A stretch of DNA of 7,157 nt from Gammaproteobacteria bacterium (GTDB lineage: Bacteria > Pseudomonadota > Gammaproteobacteria > Chromatiales > Chromatiaceae): positions 1-7,157 of the forward strand of contig DAOUQU010000079.1 of the NCBI GenBank assembly GCA_030625445.1. The letters are read 5' to 3'. The notes below the pieces were generated by a model. That model worked only from the letters and a program-made list of their open reading frames with translations, did no database searches and was not told where the DNA came from. This document shows positions 1-5,877 of this stretch, piece by piece. The position numbers were made by a program, and so were the translations under genes. The first letter of the stretch is position 1; each line of letters opens with the position of its first letter.

Positions 1-417
1 ATCGTTGTCGAGATCTTCACTTGAGAGCTGCCTGCGAAAGCTGTCTATTGAAGCGGCGGTCGTACCCATGGCAACTTCCACGCCGGGATGATGGTGCGCG
101 ATGTTGCGCATCTGCTCATGCGTGGCCGCATCGGCGGCAACAAATAGCCGTTGTACATTGCTGATGCTAGCGATCAACTCAAGCCGCTGCATACAACCCT
201 TTTGACACGCCGCATCCTCAATAATGACCAGGCTCCAGTGATCCCTGAAAAATGCAGGATTGATTCCCAGGCCATTGAATTGCCACAGCGCAGCATACTC
301 GATGCTGCGTGGAGGGAAGATCTCAGTGCCCTGTGTGTGGTTATGATTCTCAGCTTCACAAGCGCCCAGAAGTAGAAGAGCAAGCAGAAGCAGGGCAGGT
401 AGCAAGGTGATTTTCAT
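1..417 (-). CDS. SCO1/SenC-like lipoprotein with CxxxC motif (3' end outside window)
   Basis: Reading the minus strand from the ATG at 417 gives 139 open codons to the window edge, so the C-terminus is missing. The N-terminus is a lipoprotein signal: Lys2, a leucine-rich stretch (residues 5-17), then lipobox LLGAC with Cys20 as the lipidation site. Residue 21 is Glu, not Asp, which fits outer-membrane sorting. A segment like the start of the SCO thioredoxin fold follows: DHWSLVIIEDAACQKGC (59-75) carries C71-x3-C75, the spacing of the copper-binding cysteines of SCO1/SenC proteins. Further on come a predicted strand RLFVAAD and a segment resembling the SCO region before its last helix (PGVEVAMGTTAASIDSFRRQL). 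The usual SCO DPxRDT stretch is degenerate here (AADAATHEQ), so this is a divergent member. Known relatives act in cytochrome oxidase copper delivery or periplasmic thiol redox; which applies is open. It diverges from the arn operon and need not be related to it. Confidence 0.72.
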   Translation of the reverse strand, partial: MKITLLPALLLLALLLLGACEAENHNHTQGTEIFPPRSIEYAALWQFNGLGINPAFFRDHWSLVIIEDAACQKGCMQRLELIASISNVQRLFVAADAATHEQMRNIAHHHPGVEVAMGTTAASIDSFRRQLSSEDLDND

Positions 418-454
418 GCTGGCAGTGATTGGAGAGCTGGTAGGATTGAATGGG

Positions 455-483
455 ATTATCATCGATTTACGCGCAGGAGAAAA
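455..483 (-). promoter_or_regulatory. Putative sigma70 promoter for the divergent lipoprotein gene
   Basis: On the minus strand a GATAAT hexamer (plus coordinates 455-460) matches the -10 consensus at 5 of 6 positions. TTTTCT (478-483) sits 17 bases upstream as a weak -35 (3 of 6). Transcription would start near 448, about 30 bases before the ATG at 417. Found by eye only, and such matches are common by chance. Confidence 0.25.
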
Positions 484-498
484 GCGGTTGTCTATTGT

Positions 499-527
499 TT
501 GCTTTCATAGTGTTACACGGCTATGAT
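499..527 (+). promoter_or_regulatory. Putative sigma70 promoter of the arn operon
   Basis: TTGCTT (499-504) and TATGAT (522-527) are separated by exactly 17 bases. The -10 matches the consensus at 5 of 6 positions and the -35 at 3 of 6. The start site would fall near 534, leaving a leader of about 48 bases before the arnT ATG at 582. This placement argues against translation starting at the earlier in-frame ATG at 450. I saw no convincing PmrA box (CTTAAT repeats) or PhoP box in 418-581. Confidence 0.35.
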
Positions 528-581
528 CTCACACTCATCAATAGTTCACGGACAGATCGCTCCTCTTCCCTCATTCCCCAT

Positions 582-2231
582 ATGAATGATTCCCCGCTCT
601 CTCCTGTTGCAAAGTGGCTTGTTATCATCCTGGTCGCTCTGATCTGGTTCATGCTGCCTGGCTATCGGGATCTTGTCGAACCCGACGAGGGGCGTTATGC
701 GGAGATACCGCGTGAGATGGTTGCCTCCGGCGACTGGGTGACGCCGCGTCTGAACGGCTTTAAATATTTCGAAAAGCCTGCGTTGCAATACTGGATGACG
801 GCAGCGACTTTTAAACTTTTTGGCGAGAGTAATGCCACTGCACGTCTGTGGGTCATTGCGGCAGGATTTGCCGGTGCACTGTGGATGATGTATGTCGCAG
901 GGCGCCTGTGGGGCAGAGAGGTTGGATATTATGCATTCCTGATCCTCTCGAGCAGTCTGCTTTATGTCGTGCTTGGCCATCTGCTTATCCTCGATATGAC
1001 GCTCAGCGTGTTTATGGCCGGCGCTCTTGGTGCTGTACTGATCGCTCAATCCAGGCGTGATTCCAGCAAGCAGGTACGCAACTGGATGTTGCTGGCCTGG
1101 CTCATGACAGGCCTCGCCGTACTTTCCAAGGGGTTGGTCGGGATCGTGCTTCCGGGCGCGGCGATTGTTATCTACTCTCTGTGGCAGCGGGACTGGGCGC
1201 TGTGGAGGCATTTGCATCTGGGCAAGGGGATGCTGCTGTTGCTGCTGGTCACGGCGCCATGGTTTGTCATGGCCGAAAATGCCAACCCGGGATTCGCGGA
1301 GTTCTTTTTTATCCATGAACACTTCGACCGCTATACCTCCGATGTGCATGGCCGGGAAGAGGCGCTGTGGTACTTTTTGCCGGTGCTGTTGCTGGGGCTT
1401 TTTCCCTGGATCGGCAGCGGCATACGTGCATTGATTCGCCCCGGTTTTCAGTGGCTGCCGCAAAAATCAGCTGGGTTTGATGCTGTGCGTCTGCTGTGGG
1501 TTTATGTCGTTTTTATGTTCCTCTTTTTTTCGCTTGGACGTTCGATGCTGGCGCCCTATCTGCTGCCGCTGTTTCCGCCGCTTGCGCTGCTGATGGCGCG
1601 GCAGTTGAAGCCTGATGCAAACGTCAATTTGACTGTCTGGCCGCTGATTGGTTTCGGTGTCCTGCTGGTTGGCGCCAGCTTTTTTGCTGAGCAGTTTGCA
1701 ACGCAGAAAGTCTCTGTCGAACACATCAACAGCTTTCGCAACTGGGCTCTTCCTGCTGCATTGATTATGATTGCCGGGGGGCTGGTGGCACGCTATCTGT
1801 TCGCTGCAAGGGGAGTCAAAGCAGTCACAACACTGGCTGTTGCCGCTCTGCTGTCGATGCAGCTGCTGATGCTGGGTTATCAGCACCTGGGTGAGTACCG
1901 TTCAAGCAGAAAACTGGCTGATGTGATACAACCCTATCTCGGAGCGGACACTATCGTCTATAGTGTAGGGGTCTACCCGCAGTCACTGCCGTTCTATCTG
2001 GGGCGGACGCTTCAATTGGCGAACACAACATCTGAACTGGAGATGGGCATTGATCAGGAGCCTGATAAATGGATTCCGGACATGCAGAGTTTTCGTGCCC
2101 GCTGGCTGCAGGAGAAGGGACAGTCTGTGGCTGTTTTTCGCCTCAAGGATTATCAACGTTTGAAGAGCGACGGGTTTCCAATGGTCCTGATTTATAAAGA
2201 TACTAAAAAAACGGCGGTGGCAAGAAGATGA
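582..2231 (+). CDS. arnT: ArnT: undecaprenyl phosphate-L-Ara4N transferase to lipid A
   Basis: This inner-membrane glycosyltransferase (GT83, PMT/GT-C fold) moves L-Ara4N from undecaprenyl phosphate to lipid A phosphates on the periplasmic face. The 549-residue product matches the usual 550 or so. TM1 covers about residues 12-26. It is followed by EPDEGRYAEIPREM (33-46), whose Asp35-Glu36 correspond to the conserved acidic pair of the first periplasmic loop in GT-C enzymes, then YFEKP. Around residues 245-275, HEHFDRY and WYFLPVLLLGLFPWI match the E. coli segment with VEHIQRF and WYYVPVI. Many hydrophobic helices run to about residue 430, then a soluble C-terminal domain. The frame is open back to an ATG at 450, but those 44 extra residues are not ArnT-like, so I start at 582, where the N-terminus aligns with E. 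coli ArnT. No Shine-Dalgarno is visible before 582. The stop overlaps the next gene by ATGA. A run of seven A lies at 2205-2211 near the 3' end. Confidence 0.9.
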   Translation: MNDSPLSPVAKWLVIILVALIWFMLPGYRDLVEPDEGRYAEIPREMVASGDWVTPRLNGFKYFEKPALQYWMTAATFKLFGESNATARLWVIAAGFAGALWMMYVAGRLWGREVGYYAFLILSSSLLYVVLGHLLILDMTLSVFMAGALGAVLIAQSRRDSSKQVRNWMLLAWLMTGLAVLSKGLVGIVLPGAAIVIYSLWQRDWALWRHLHLGKGMLLLLLVTAPWFVMAENANPGFAEFFFIHEHFDRYTSDVHGREEALWYFLPVLLLGLFPWIGSGIRALIRPGFQWLPQKSAGFDAVRLLWVYVVFMFLFFSLGRSMLAPYLLPLFPPLALLMARQLKPDANVNLTVWPLIGFGVLLVGASFFAEQFATQKVSVEHINSFRNWALPAALIMIAGGLVARYLFAARGVKAVTTLAVAALLSMQLLMLGYQHLGEYRSSRKLADVIQPYLGADTIVYSVGVYPQSLPFYLGRTLQLANTTSELEMGIDQEPDKWIPDMQSFRARWLQEKGQSVAVFRLKDYQRLKSDGFPMVLIYKDTKKTAVARR

Positions 2232-2599
2232 CGTTGTCTGGTTTTCTGTTGATTCTCACTGGTGTGCTGCTCAATGCTGTAGCCCAGCTGGCGCTTAAGG
2301 CGAGTGTCAAAGGGATGGGGGCCATCTCTCTGAGTCTCTCGGGCTCTTCCGGAGTGGCTTTGAGATTGATGTCCGAACCCTGGTTATGGGTCGGCCTTTT
2401 CTGCTATGGCATCAGTGTGATCATCTGGATACTCGCTCTCTCGCGGGTGGATGTCAGTATTGCCTATCCGATGCTCTCCATCGGCTATGTCGTCAACGCT
2501 TTTGCCGCCTGGATGTTGTTTGGCGAGGTGTTGAGCGTCGCCAAACTCGGTGGTATCGGGATCATCATCATTGGCGTCTACATCCTGGCGAGAGCATGA
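2228..2599 (+). CDS. SMR/EamA-type L-Ara4N-undecaprenyl phosphate flippase subunit (ArnE/ArnF-like)
   Basis: A 123-residue protein with four hydrophobic segments (about 3-25, 48-70, 75-98, 102-121), the architecture of the small multidrug resistance family. TM1 has AQLALK (19-24), matching the GQLCQK/AQLSL motifs of ArnE and ArnF. It lacks the membrane glutamate (Glu14) of drug exporters such as EmrE, which fits a lipid flippase better than a drug/proton antiporter. The loop SRVDVSIAYPMLSIGY resembles ArnE (VGIAYPMLSL), while GLFCYGISVIIW resembles ArnF (GLLGYLLSVFCW), so it cannot be assigned to one of them. Known role of the pair: moving L-Ara4N-undecaprenyl phosphate from the inner to the outer leaflet for ArnT. 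The gene overlaps arnT and arnB by ATGA on both sides, implying translational coupling. No second SMR gene lies in the window. Confidence 0.85.
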   Translation: MTLSGFLLILTGVLLNAVAQLALKASVKGMGAISLSLSGSSGVALRLMSEPWLWVGLFCYGISVIIWILALSRVDVSIAYPMLSIGYVVNAFAAWMLFGEVLSVAKLGGIGIIIIGVYILARA

Positions 2600-3729
2600 A
2601 TATGAGCATATTGCCATTTACACGCCCGACTCTCGGAGATGAAGAGCAGCAGGCTGTGAATGAGGTGCTCGCATCAGGTTGGCTGACAACGGGGCCAAAG
2701 GTTGAAGCCCTGGAGCAGGCGCTGGCTGATTATATCGGCGGCGGCGTGAGTGTGCGCCTCTTCAACTCCGGCACCAGTGCCCTCGAAGCGGCGCTAATTG
2801 CATCGAATGTCGGCCCCGGGGATGAGGTGATCATCCCCGCCATGAGTTTTACCGCGACAGCCAACGTTGTGGTCAGAGTCGGGGCGACGCCGGTGTTTGT
2901 CGATGTCGATCTGGTGAGCCGCAACCTTGCTGTGCAGCAGGTGGAAGCTGCCGTGACGCCCCGCACCAGGGCGGTCATGCCGGTACATTTTGCCGGTCTG
3001 GCGGTGGAGATGCAGCCATTGTATGATCTGGCGGAACACAGTCGGCTTATTGTGATCGAAGATGCTGCTCAGGCTATAGGCAGCAAGGTCGATGGCAGAA
3101 TGATCGGCGCAGCTGGTAATCCGGTCTGTTTTAGTTTCCACCCCAACAAGAATATGACCACCATCGAGGGCGGCGCCATTGCCAGCAGCGACATGCAGCT
3201 GCTGCGCCGCATCGAGCGCATCCGCTTTCATGGTATCGAAAAAGACGCGCAGGGCAATATGGATGTCCCTGAATGGGGTGGCAAGATGAATCTTGCCGAT
3301 GTCAGCGCGGCTATTGGCCTGGTGCAGCTCTCCAGGCTGGATGCTTTCAACCGCCGCCGGCGTGAGCTGGCGCAGGCTTATATCAGGCTGCTGCCGCAGC
3401 ATGCGGCGCTGGTGATCCCGCAGGATCAACCAGGTCATAGCTGGCACATGCTGTGCGTATGCATCGATTTCGCCGCTTTGGGGATGTCGAGAAATGCGTT
3501 TCAGCAGCGCTTGCAGGAGCAGGGAGTCGGCAGTGGTGTACACTATCCGGCGATGCACCTCTTTTCGCTCTATCGCAGCTACGGCTACGGGCCAGGGGAT
3601 TTTCCCGAGGCGGAGCGAATCGGTGAACAGACACTGACGCTGCCACTTTTTCCCGGTATGCAGGATGCTGATGTTGAACAGGTTTGCGCTGCAGTGAGTC
3701 AATTACTTTCCAGAGGGAATGCAACATGA
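2596..3729 (+). CDS. arnB: ArnB: UDP-4-amino-4-deoxy-L-arabinose aminotransferase (PLP)
   Basis: A cytoplasmic PLP enzyme of the DegT/DnrJ/EryC1 sugar aminotransferase family. It converts UDP-Ara4O to UDP-Ara4N with glutamate as amino donor. At 377 residues it is close to E. coli ArnB (about 380). The N-terminus ILPFTRPTLGDEE and SGWLTTGPK align with ArnB (LPFSRPAMG, SGWITTGPK). Other landmarks are NSGTSALEAAL for cofactor phosphate binding, IEDAAQAIG with Asp156 facing the pyridine nitrogen, and SFHPNKNMTTIEGG, in which Lys185 is the Schiff-base lysine. The end has LPLFPGMQDAD, like LPLFPDMTTAD. The ATG at 2596 overlaps the previous stop as ATGA; a second Met at 2602 is an alternative start. 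The open frame extends upstream inside the SMR gene, but that part is not ArnB-like. The stop overlaps arnC by ATGA. Confidence 0.93.
   Translation: MNMSILPFTRPTLGDEEQQAVNEVLASGWLTTGPKVEALEQALADYIGGGVSVRLFNSGTSALEAALIASNVGPGDEVIIPAMSFTATANVVVRVGATPVFVDVDLVSRNLAVQQVEAAVTPRTRAVMPVHFAGLAVEMQPLYDLAEHSRLIVIEDAAQAIGSKVDGRMIGAAGNPVCFSFHPNKNMTTIEGGAIASSDMQLLRRIERIRFHGIEKDAQGNMDVPEWGGKMNLADVSAAIGLVQLSRLDAFNRRRRELAQAYIRLLPQHAALVIPQDQPGHSWHMLCVCIDFAALGMSRNAFQQRLQEQGVGSGVHYPAMHLFSLYRSYGYGPGDFPEAERIGEQTLTLPLFPGMQDADVEQVCAAVSQLLSRGNAT
3712..3718 (+). promoter_or_regulatory. Ribosome binding site of arnC
   Basis: AGAGGGA ends 7 bases before the ATG at 3726, a good Shine-Dalgarno position inside the arnB coding end. 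It supports 3726 as the start over the in-frame ATG at 3684, and the protein alignment agrees. Confidence 0.6.
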
Positions 3730-4745
3730 CGCCAATGGATGAATTGGAAGAGGACGAATTTCCACTCATTTCCGTGGTCGTGCCTGCTTATAACGAAGAG
3801 GAGGTGCTGCCTGCGCTCTTCCCCCGGCTCTATGCAGCCCTGGATGCGCTTGAGCGCAGCTACCAGGTAATTTTTGTGGATGACGGCAGCCGCGACCGCA
3901 CCGCCTCGCTGCTGCGCGAGCAGTATGATCGGCGTCCGACGCAGACCAACCTGGTGTGCCTACGCACCAATGCCGGTCAGCATGCAGCCATTCTTGCCGG
4001 ATTCAACTACTCGACCGGGCGCCATGTCATCACCCTGGATGCGGATCTGCAAAATCCTCCGGAAGAGATTGGCAAGCTGCTTGAGAAGCTGGAAGCAGGA
4101 CATGACTATGTTGGCACCATCCGGCGTGAGCGCAGGGACAGCTGGTGGCGCGACTGGGCGTCAAAGGTAGTCAACCGCCTGCGTGAACGCATCACCAATA
4201 TCCACATGACTGACCAGGGATGCATGCTGCGCGGATACTCCAGGGATATCATCGACGCCATCCTCGAGTCCGAGGAGAGCAATACCTTTATTCCTGCGCT
4301 TGCCTACCTCTATTCGGGCAATCCTGTGGAAGTGGTGGTGGAGCATGAGGAGCGAGTTGCTGGCGATTCCAAGTATCCGCTGCACAAGCTGATTCAGCTC
4401 AATTTTGATCTCATGACAGGCTTCTCGCTGGTGCCGCTGCAGCTCTTCTCCATCACCGGTTTTCTTCTCTCTGTGCTGTCACTCCTGTTTGTTGTCTTTC
4501 TTGTGGTCAGGCGCTTGCTGATTGGTCCGGAAGTGGGGGGCGTTTTTACACTCTTTGCCATCCTCTTTTTTCTCATCGGCATCATGCTGTTTGGCATCGG
4601 TCTGCTGGGTGAGTACGTGGGACGCATCTATGTCCAGGCGCAGGGACGTCCGCGTTACCTGCTGCGCAGAGTGGTCAGGCAGCAGCGAGAGGATGCCATC
4701 CCTGCCGTTATTGAAGACGATGCCGATATGAAGGAGTTGGCTTGA
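3726..4745 (+). CDS. arnC: ArnC: undecaprenyl-phosphate 4-deoxy-4-formamido-L-arabinose transferase
   Basis: A GT2-family glycosyltransferase anchored to the inner membrane. It transfers 4-formamido-L-arabinose from the UDP sugar to undecaprenyl phosphate on the cytoplasmic side. The 339-residue product has the family order: VVVPAYNEEE near the N-terminus, VDDGSRDRT (Asp52-Asp53) for nucleotide binding, and LDADLQNPPEEI with the D105-x-D107 metal-binding pair. The E. coli segments DSWFRK and GCMLRAY are matched by DSWWRD and GCMLRGY, and TFIPALAYL follows. Two C-terminal membrane helices lie at about 238-261 and 273-294, ending in GLLGEYVGRIY as in E. coli. The neighbours exclude most other dolichyl-phosphate-sugar synthase-like roles. 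The start overlaps the arnB stop (ATGA), and the stop overlaps the next start (TTGA). Confidence 0.93.
   Translation: MTPMDELEEDEFPLISVVVPAYNEEEVLPALFPRLYAALDALERSYQVIFVDDGSRDRTASLLREQYDRRPTQTNLVCLRTNAGQHAAILAGFNYSTGRHVITLDADLQNPPEEIGKLLEKLEAGHDYVGTIRRERRDSWWRDWASKVVNRLRERITNIHMTDQGCMLRGYSRDIIDAILESEESNTFIPALAYLYSGNPVEVVVEHEERVAGDSKYPLHKLIQLNFDLMTGFSLVPLQLFSITGFLLSVLSLLFVVFLVVRRLLIGPEVGGVFTLFAILFFLIGIMLFGIGLLGEYVGRIYVQAQGRPRYLLRRVVRQQREDAIPAVIEDDADMKELA
4731..4736 (+). promoter_or_regulatory. Strong Shine-Dalgarno fixing a TTG start
   Basis: AAGGAG lies 5 bases before the TTG at 4742, inside the last codons of arnC. No ATG or GTG with comparable placement precedes the conserved VVVFAYH segment, so this site decides the start of the formyltransferase gene. 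Confidence 0.7.
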
Positions 4746-5668
4746 CAGCAAGACCCTCCGTGGTGGTGTTTGCCTACCACCAGGTAGGTTTCCGCTGCCT
4801 GTCGGTATTGCTGGCTCATGGGGTGGATGTGCGCCTGGTGCTGACCCATGAGGATAATCCGCATGAAACAGTCTGGTGGCAGAGCGTAGCCGGGTTGGCA
4901 GGGCGGGCCGGCATCCCGGTTATCACTCCTGAAGATCCCAACAGTGCTGCGGTAATTGAACAGACTCGGGAGTGCCGTCCGGAGTTTATCTTCTCTTTCT
5001 ATTACCGCCACATGCTGAGTGTACAATTGCTGGAGATCCCCGCTGTCGGCTGCTTCAATATGCATGGTTCACTGCTGCCGAAATATCGTGGACGGGTTCC
5101 TGTGAACTGGGCGCTGTTGCATGGTGAAAGCGAATCAGGCGTTACTCTGCATCGCATGGAGGTCAAACCCGACGCAGGCCATCTGCTGGATCAGGAGATG
5201 GTGCGGATTCTTCCGAATGACACAGCCCATGATCTTTTCCTCAAGCTGGTGTGCGCCGCTGAAACAGTGATGCAGCGTGCGCTTCCGGGACTGCTTGCGG
5301 GCAGTTTTGAAGAACGGCCGATGGATCTGCGTGCCGGCAGTTATTTTGGCGGACGCAGAGCTGAAGACGGCCTCGTCGACTGGACGCGAAGTGCGTGGGA
5401 GATACACAATCTGATTCGCGCTGTAGCGCCGCCCTATCCGGGAGCATTTATGCAGGTGCAGGGAGAGCGGTTAAGGCTTCTCGGGAGTTACTGGCGAGGC
5501 GACGCAGCAAAATGTGATGCTATGAGGCTCTACTGGGAATCCGGCCGCTGTTATGCCGATTGCGCCGACGCCAGGCGTATCGAGCTGACAAGTCTGGAGC
5601 TCGAAGGTGAAATGATCGGCGAGAAAGGTTTTTACGCGCACTTTGGCGCAGAACTGCCACTTCAATAA
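4742..5668 (+). CDS. arnA: Stand-alone UDP-L-Ara4N formyltransferase (N-terminal half of ArnA)
   Basis: Uses 10-formyltetrahydrofolate to N-formylate UDP-Ara4N, the step before ArnC. The 308 residues equal the formyltransferase domain of E. coli ArnA (about 1-304). VVVFAYHQVG at the start aligns with TVVFAYHDMG; THEDNPHE and FSFYYRHML follow. The catalytic triad of ArnA (Asn102, His104, Asp140 in E. coli) is present as Asn106 and His108 in FNMHGSLLPKYRGR and Asp144 in VKPDAGHLL. Residues from about 205 form the C-terminal Fmt-like subdomain (VDWTRSAWEIHNLIRAV, PYPGAF). The protein ends there with TAA and no dehydrogenase domain. The start is TTG, overlapping the arnC stop as TTGA. Unlike the earlier junctions, the 3' side is followed within two bases by a palindromic repeat. 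Other sugar N-formyltransferases share this fold, but the context and close ArnA similarity favour this call. Confidence 0.92.
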   Translation: MTARPSVVVFAYHQVGFRCLSVLLAHGVDVRLVLTHEDNPHETVWWQSVAGLAGRAGIPVITPEDPNSAAVIEQTRECRPEFIFSFYYRHMLSVQLLEIPAVGCFNMHGSLLPKYRGRVPVNWALLHGESESGVTLHRMEVKPDAGHLLDQEMVRILPNDTAHDLFLKLVCAAETVMQRALPGLLAGSFEERPMDLRAGSYFGGRRAEDGLVDWTRSAWEIHNLIRAVAPPYPGAFMQVQGERLRLLGSYWRGDAAKCDAMRLYWESGRCYADCADARRIELTSLELEGEMIGEKGFYAHFGAELPLQ

Positions 5669-5669
5669 G

Positions 5670-5702
5670 CCCCCTCTCCCTTGGGAGAGGGCTGGGGTGA
5701 GG
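5670..5702 (+). repeat. GC-rich palindromic dispersed-type repeat, directly after the formyltransferase stop
   Basis: CCCTCTCCC (5672-5680) and GGGAGAGGG (5683-5691) form a perfect 9-bp inverted repeat around TT, followed by CTGGGGTGAGG. From memory this wording (CCCCTCTCCC, GGGAGAGGGCTGGGGTGAGG) recurs in many proteobacterial genomes as a short intergenic repeat; I could not check this. There is no T tract after the stem, so it is not a typical intrinsic terminator, though the hairpin could protect mRNA 3' ends or slow polymerase. Confidence 0.65.
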
Positions 5703-5714
5703 ATTCTGTCCACT

Positions 5715-5800
5715 CTCGTTCCCACCGTCCCCGGTGGGAATGCATATGGGGTGATGTTCGAAGCCCGGTCTGCATTCCCACGCAGGAGTGTGGGAACGAG
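5715..5800 (+). repeat. 86-bp palindromic element with 11-bp terminal inverted repeats (MITE/REP-like)
   Basis: The ends CTCGTTCCCAC (5715-5725) and GTGGGAACGAG (5790-5800) are perfect inverted repeats. Inside, TTCCCACCG (5719-5727) pairs with CGGTGGGAA (5732-5740), and TTCCCACGC (5775-5783) pairs with GTGTGGGAA (5788-5796, one G-T pair). GGGAATGCA (5736-5744) can instead pair with TGCATTCCC (5771-5779). The element can thus form two end hairpins or one long cruciform. From memory, CTCGTTCCCACGC-type repeats are dispersed in gammaproteobacterial genomes. A short non-autonomous element moved by a REP-associated (Y1) transposase is an inference. No transposase is in the window. Confidence 0.7.
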
Positions 5801-5830
5801 GAAAGAGATTAATTTTGCGCCTCGCCAGTT

Positions 5831-5845
5831 CGAGATTTGATCTCG
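5831..5845 (+). repeat. Small hairpin in the leader of the decarboxylase gene
   Basis: CGAGAT (5831-5836) and ATCTCG (5840-5845) form a perfect 6-bp stem with a TTG loop, 32 bases before the ATG at 5878. An AATACT hexamer (5849-5854) just after it resembles a weak -10 box, but no -35 is spaced properly, so I do not call a promoter. Confidence 0.35.
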
Positions 5846-5877
5846 CTAAATACTAGGAAAATGGGAAAACTATTGAA

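Noticed and set aside
486..502. PhoP-box-like pair GGTTGT...TGTTTG upstream of arnT
   Set aside because: Half sites match only 4 and 5 of 6 positions and are 10 rather than 11 bases apart, so it does not fit the direct-repeat spacing.
546..1463. 305-codon minus-strand open frame opposite arnT
   Set aside because: Antisense to a well-supported membrane protein; composition rich in Gln, His and Arg is typical of the reverse complement of hydrophobic coding sequence.
2205..2211. Run of seven A near the arnT end as a programmed frameshift site
   Set aside because: It lies in the last codons of a normal-length protein, and no useful alternative extension or stimulatory structure is evident.
5670..5702. 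Intrinsic terminator after the formyltransferase gene
   Set aside because: The stem is strong but no T tract follows, and more genes of the same pathway continue downstream.
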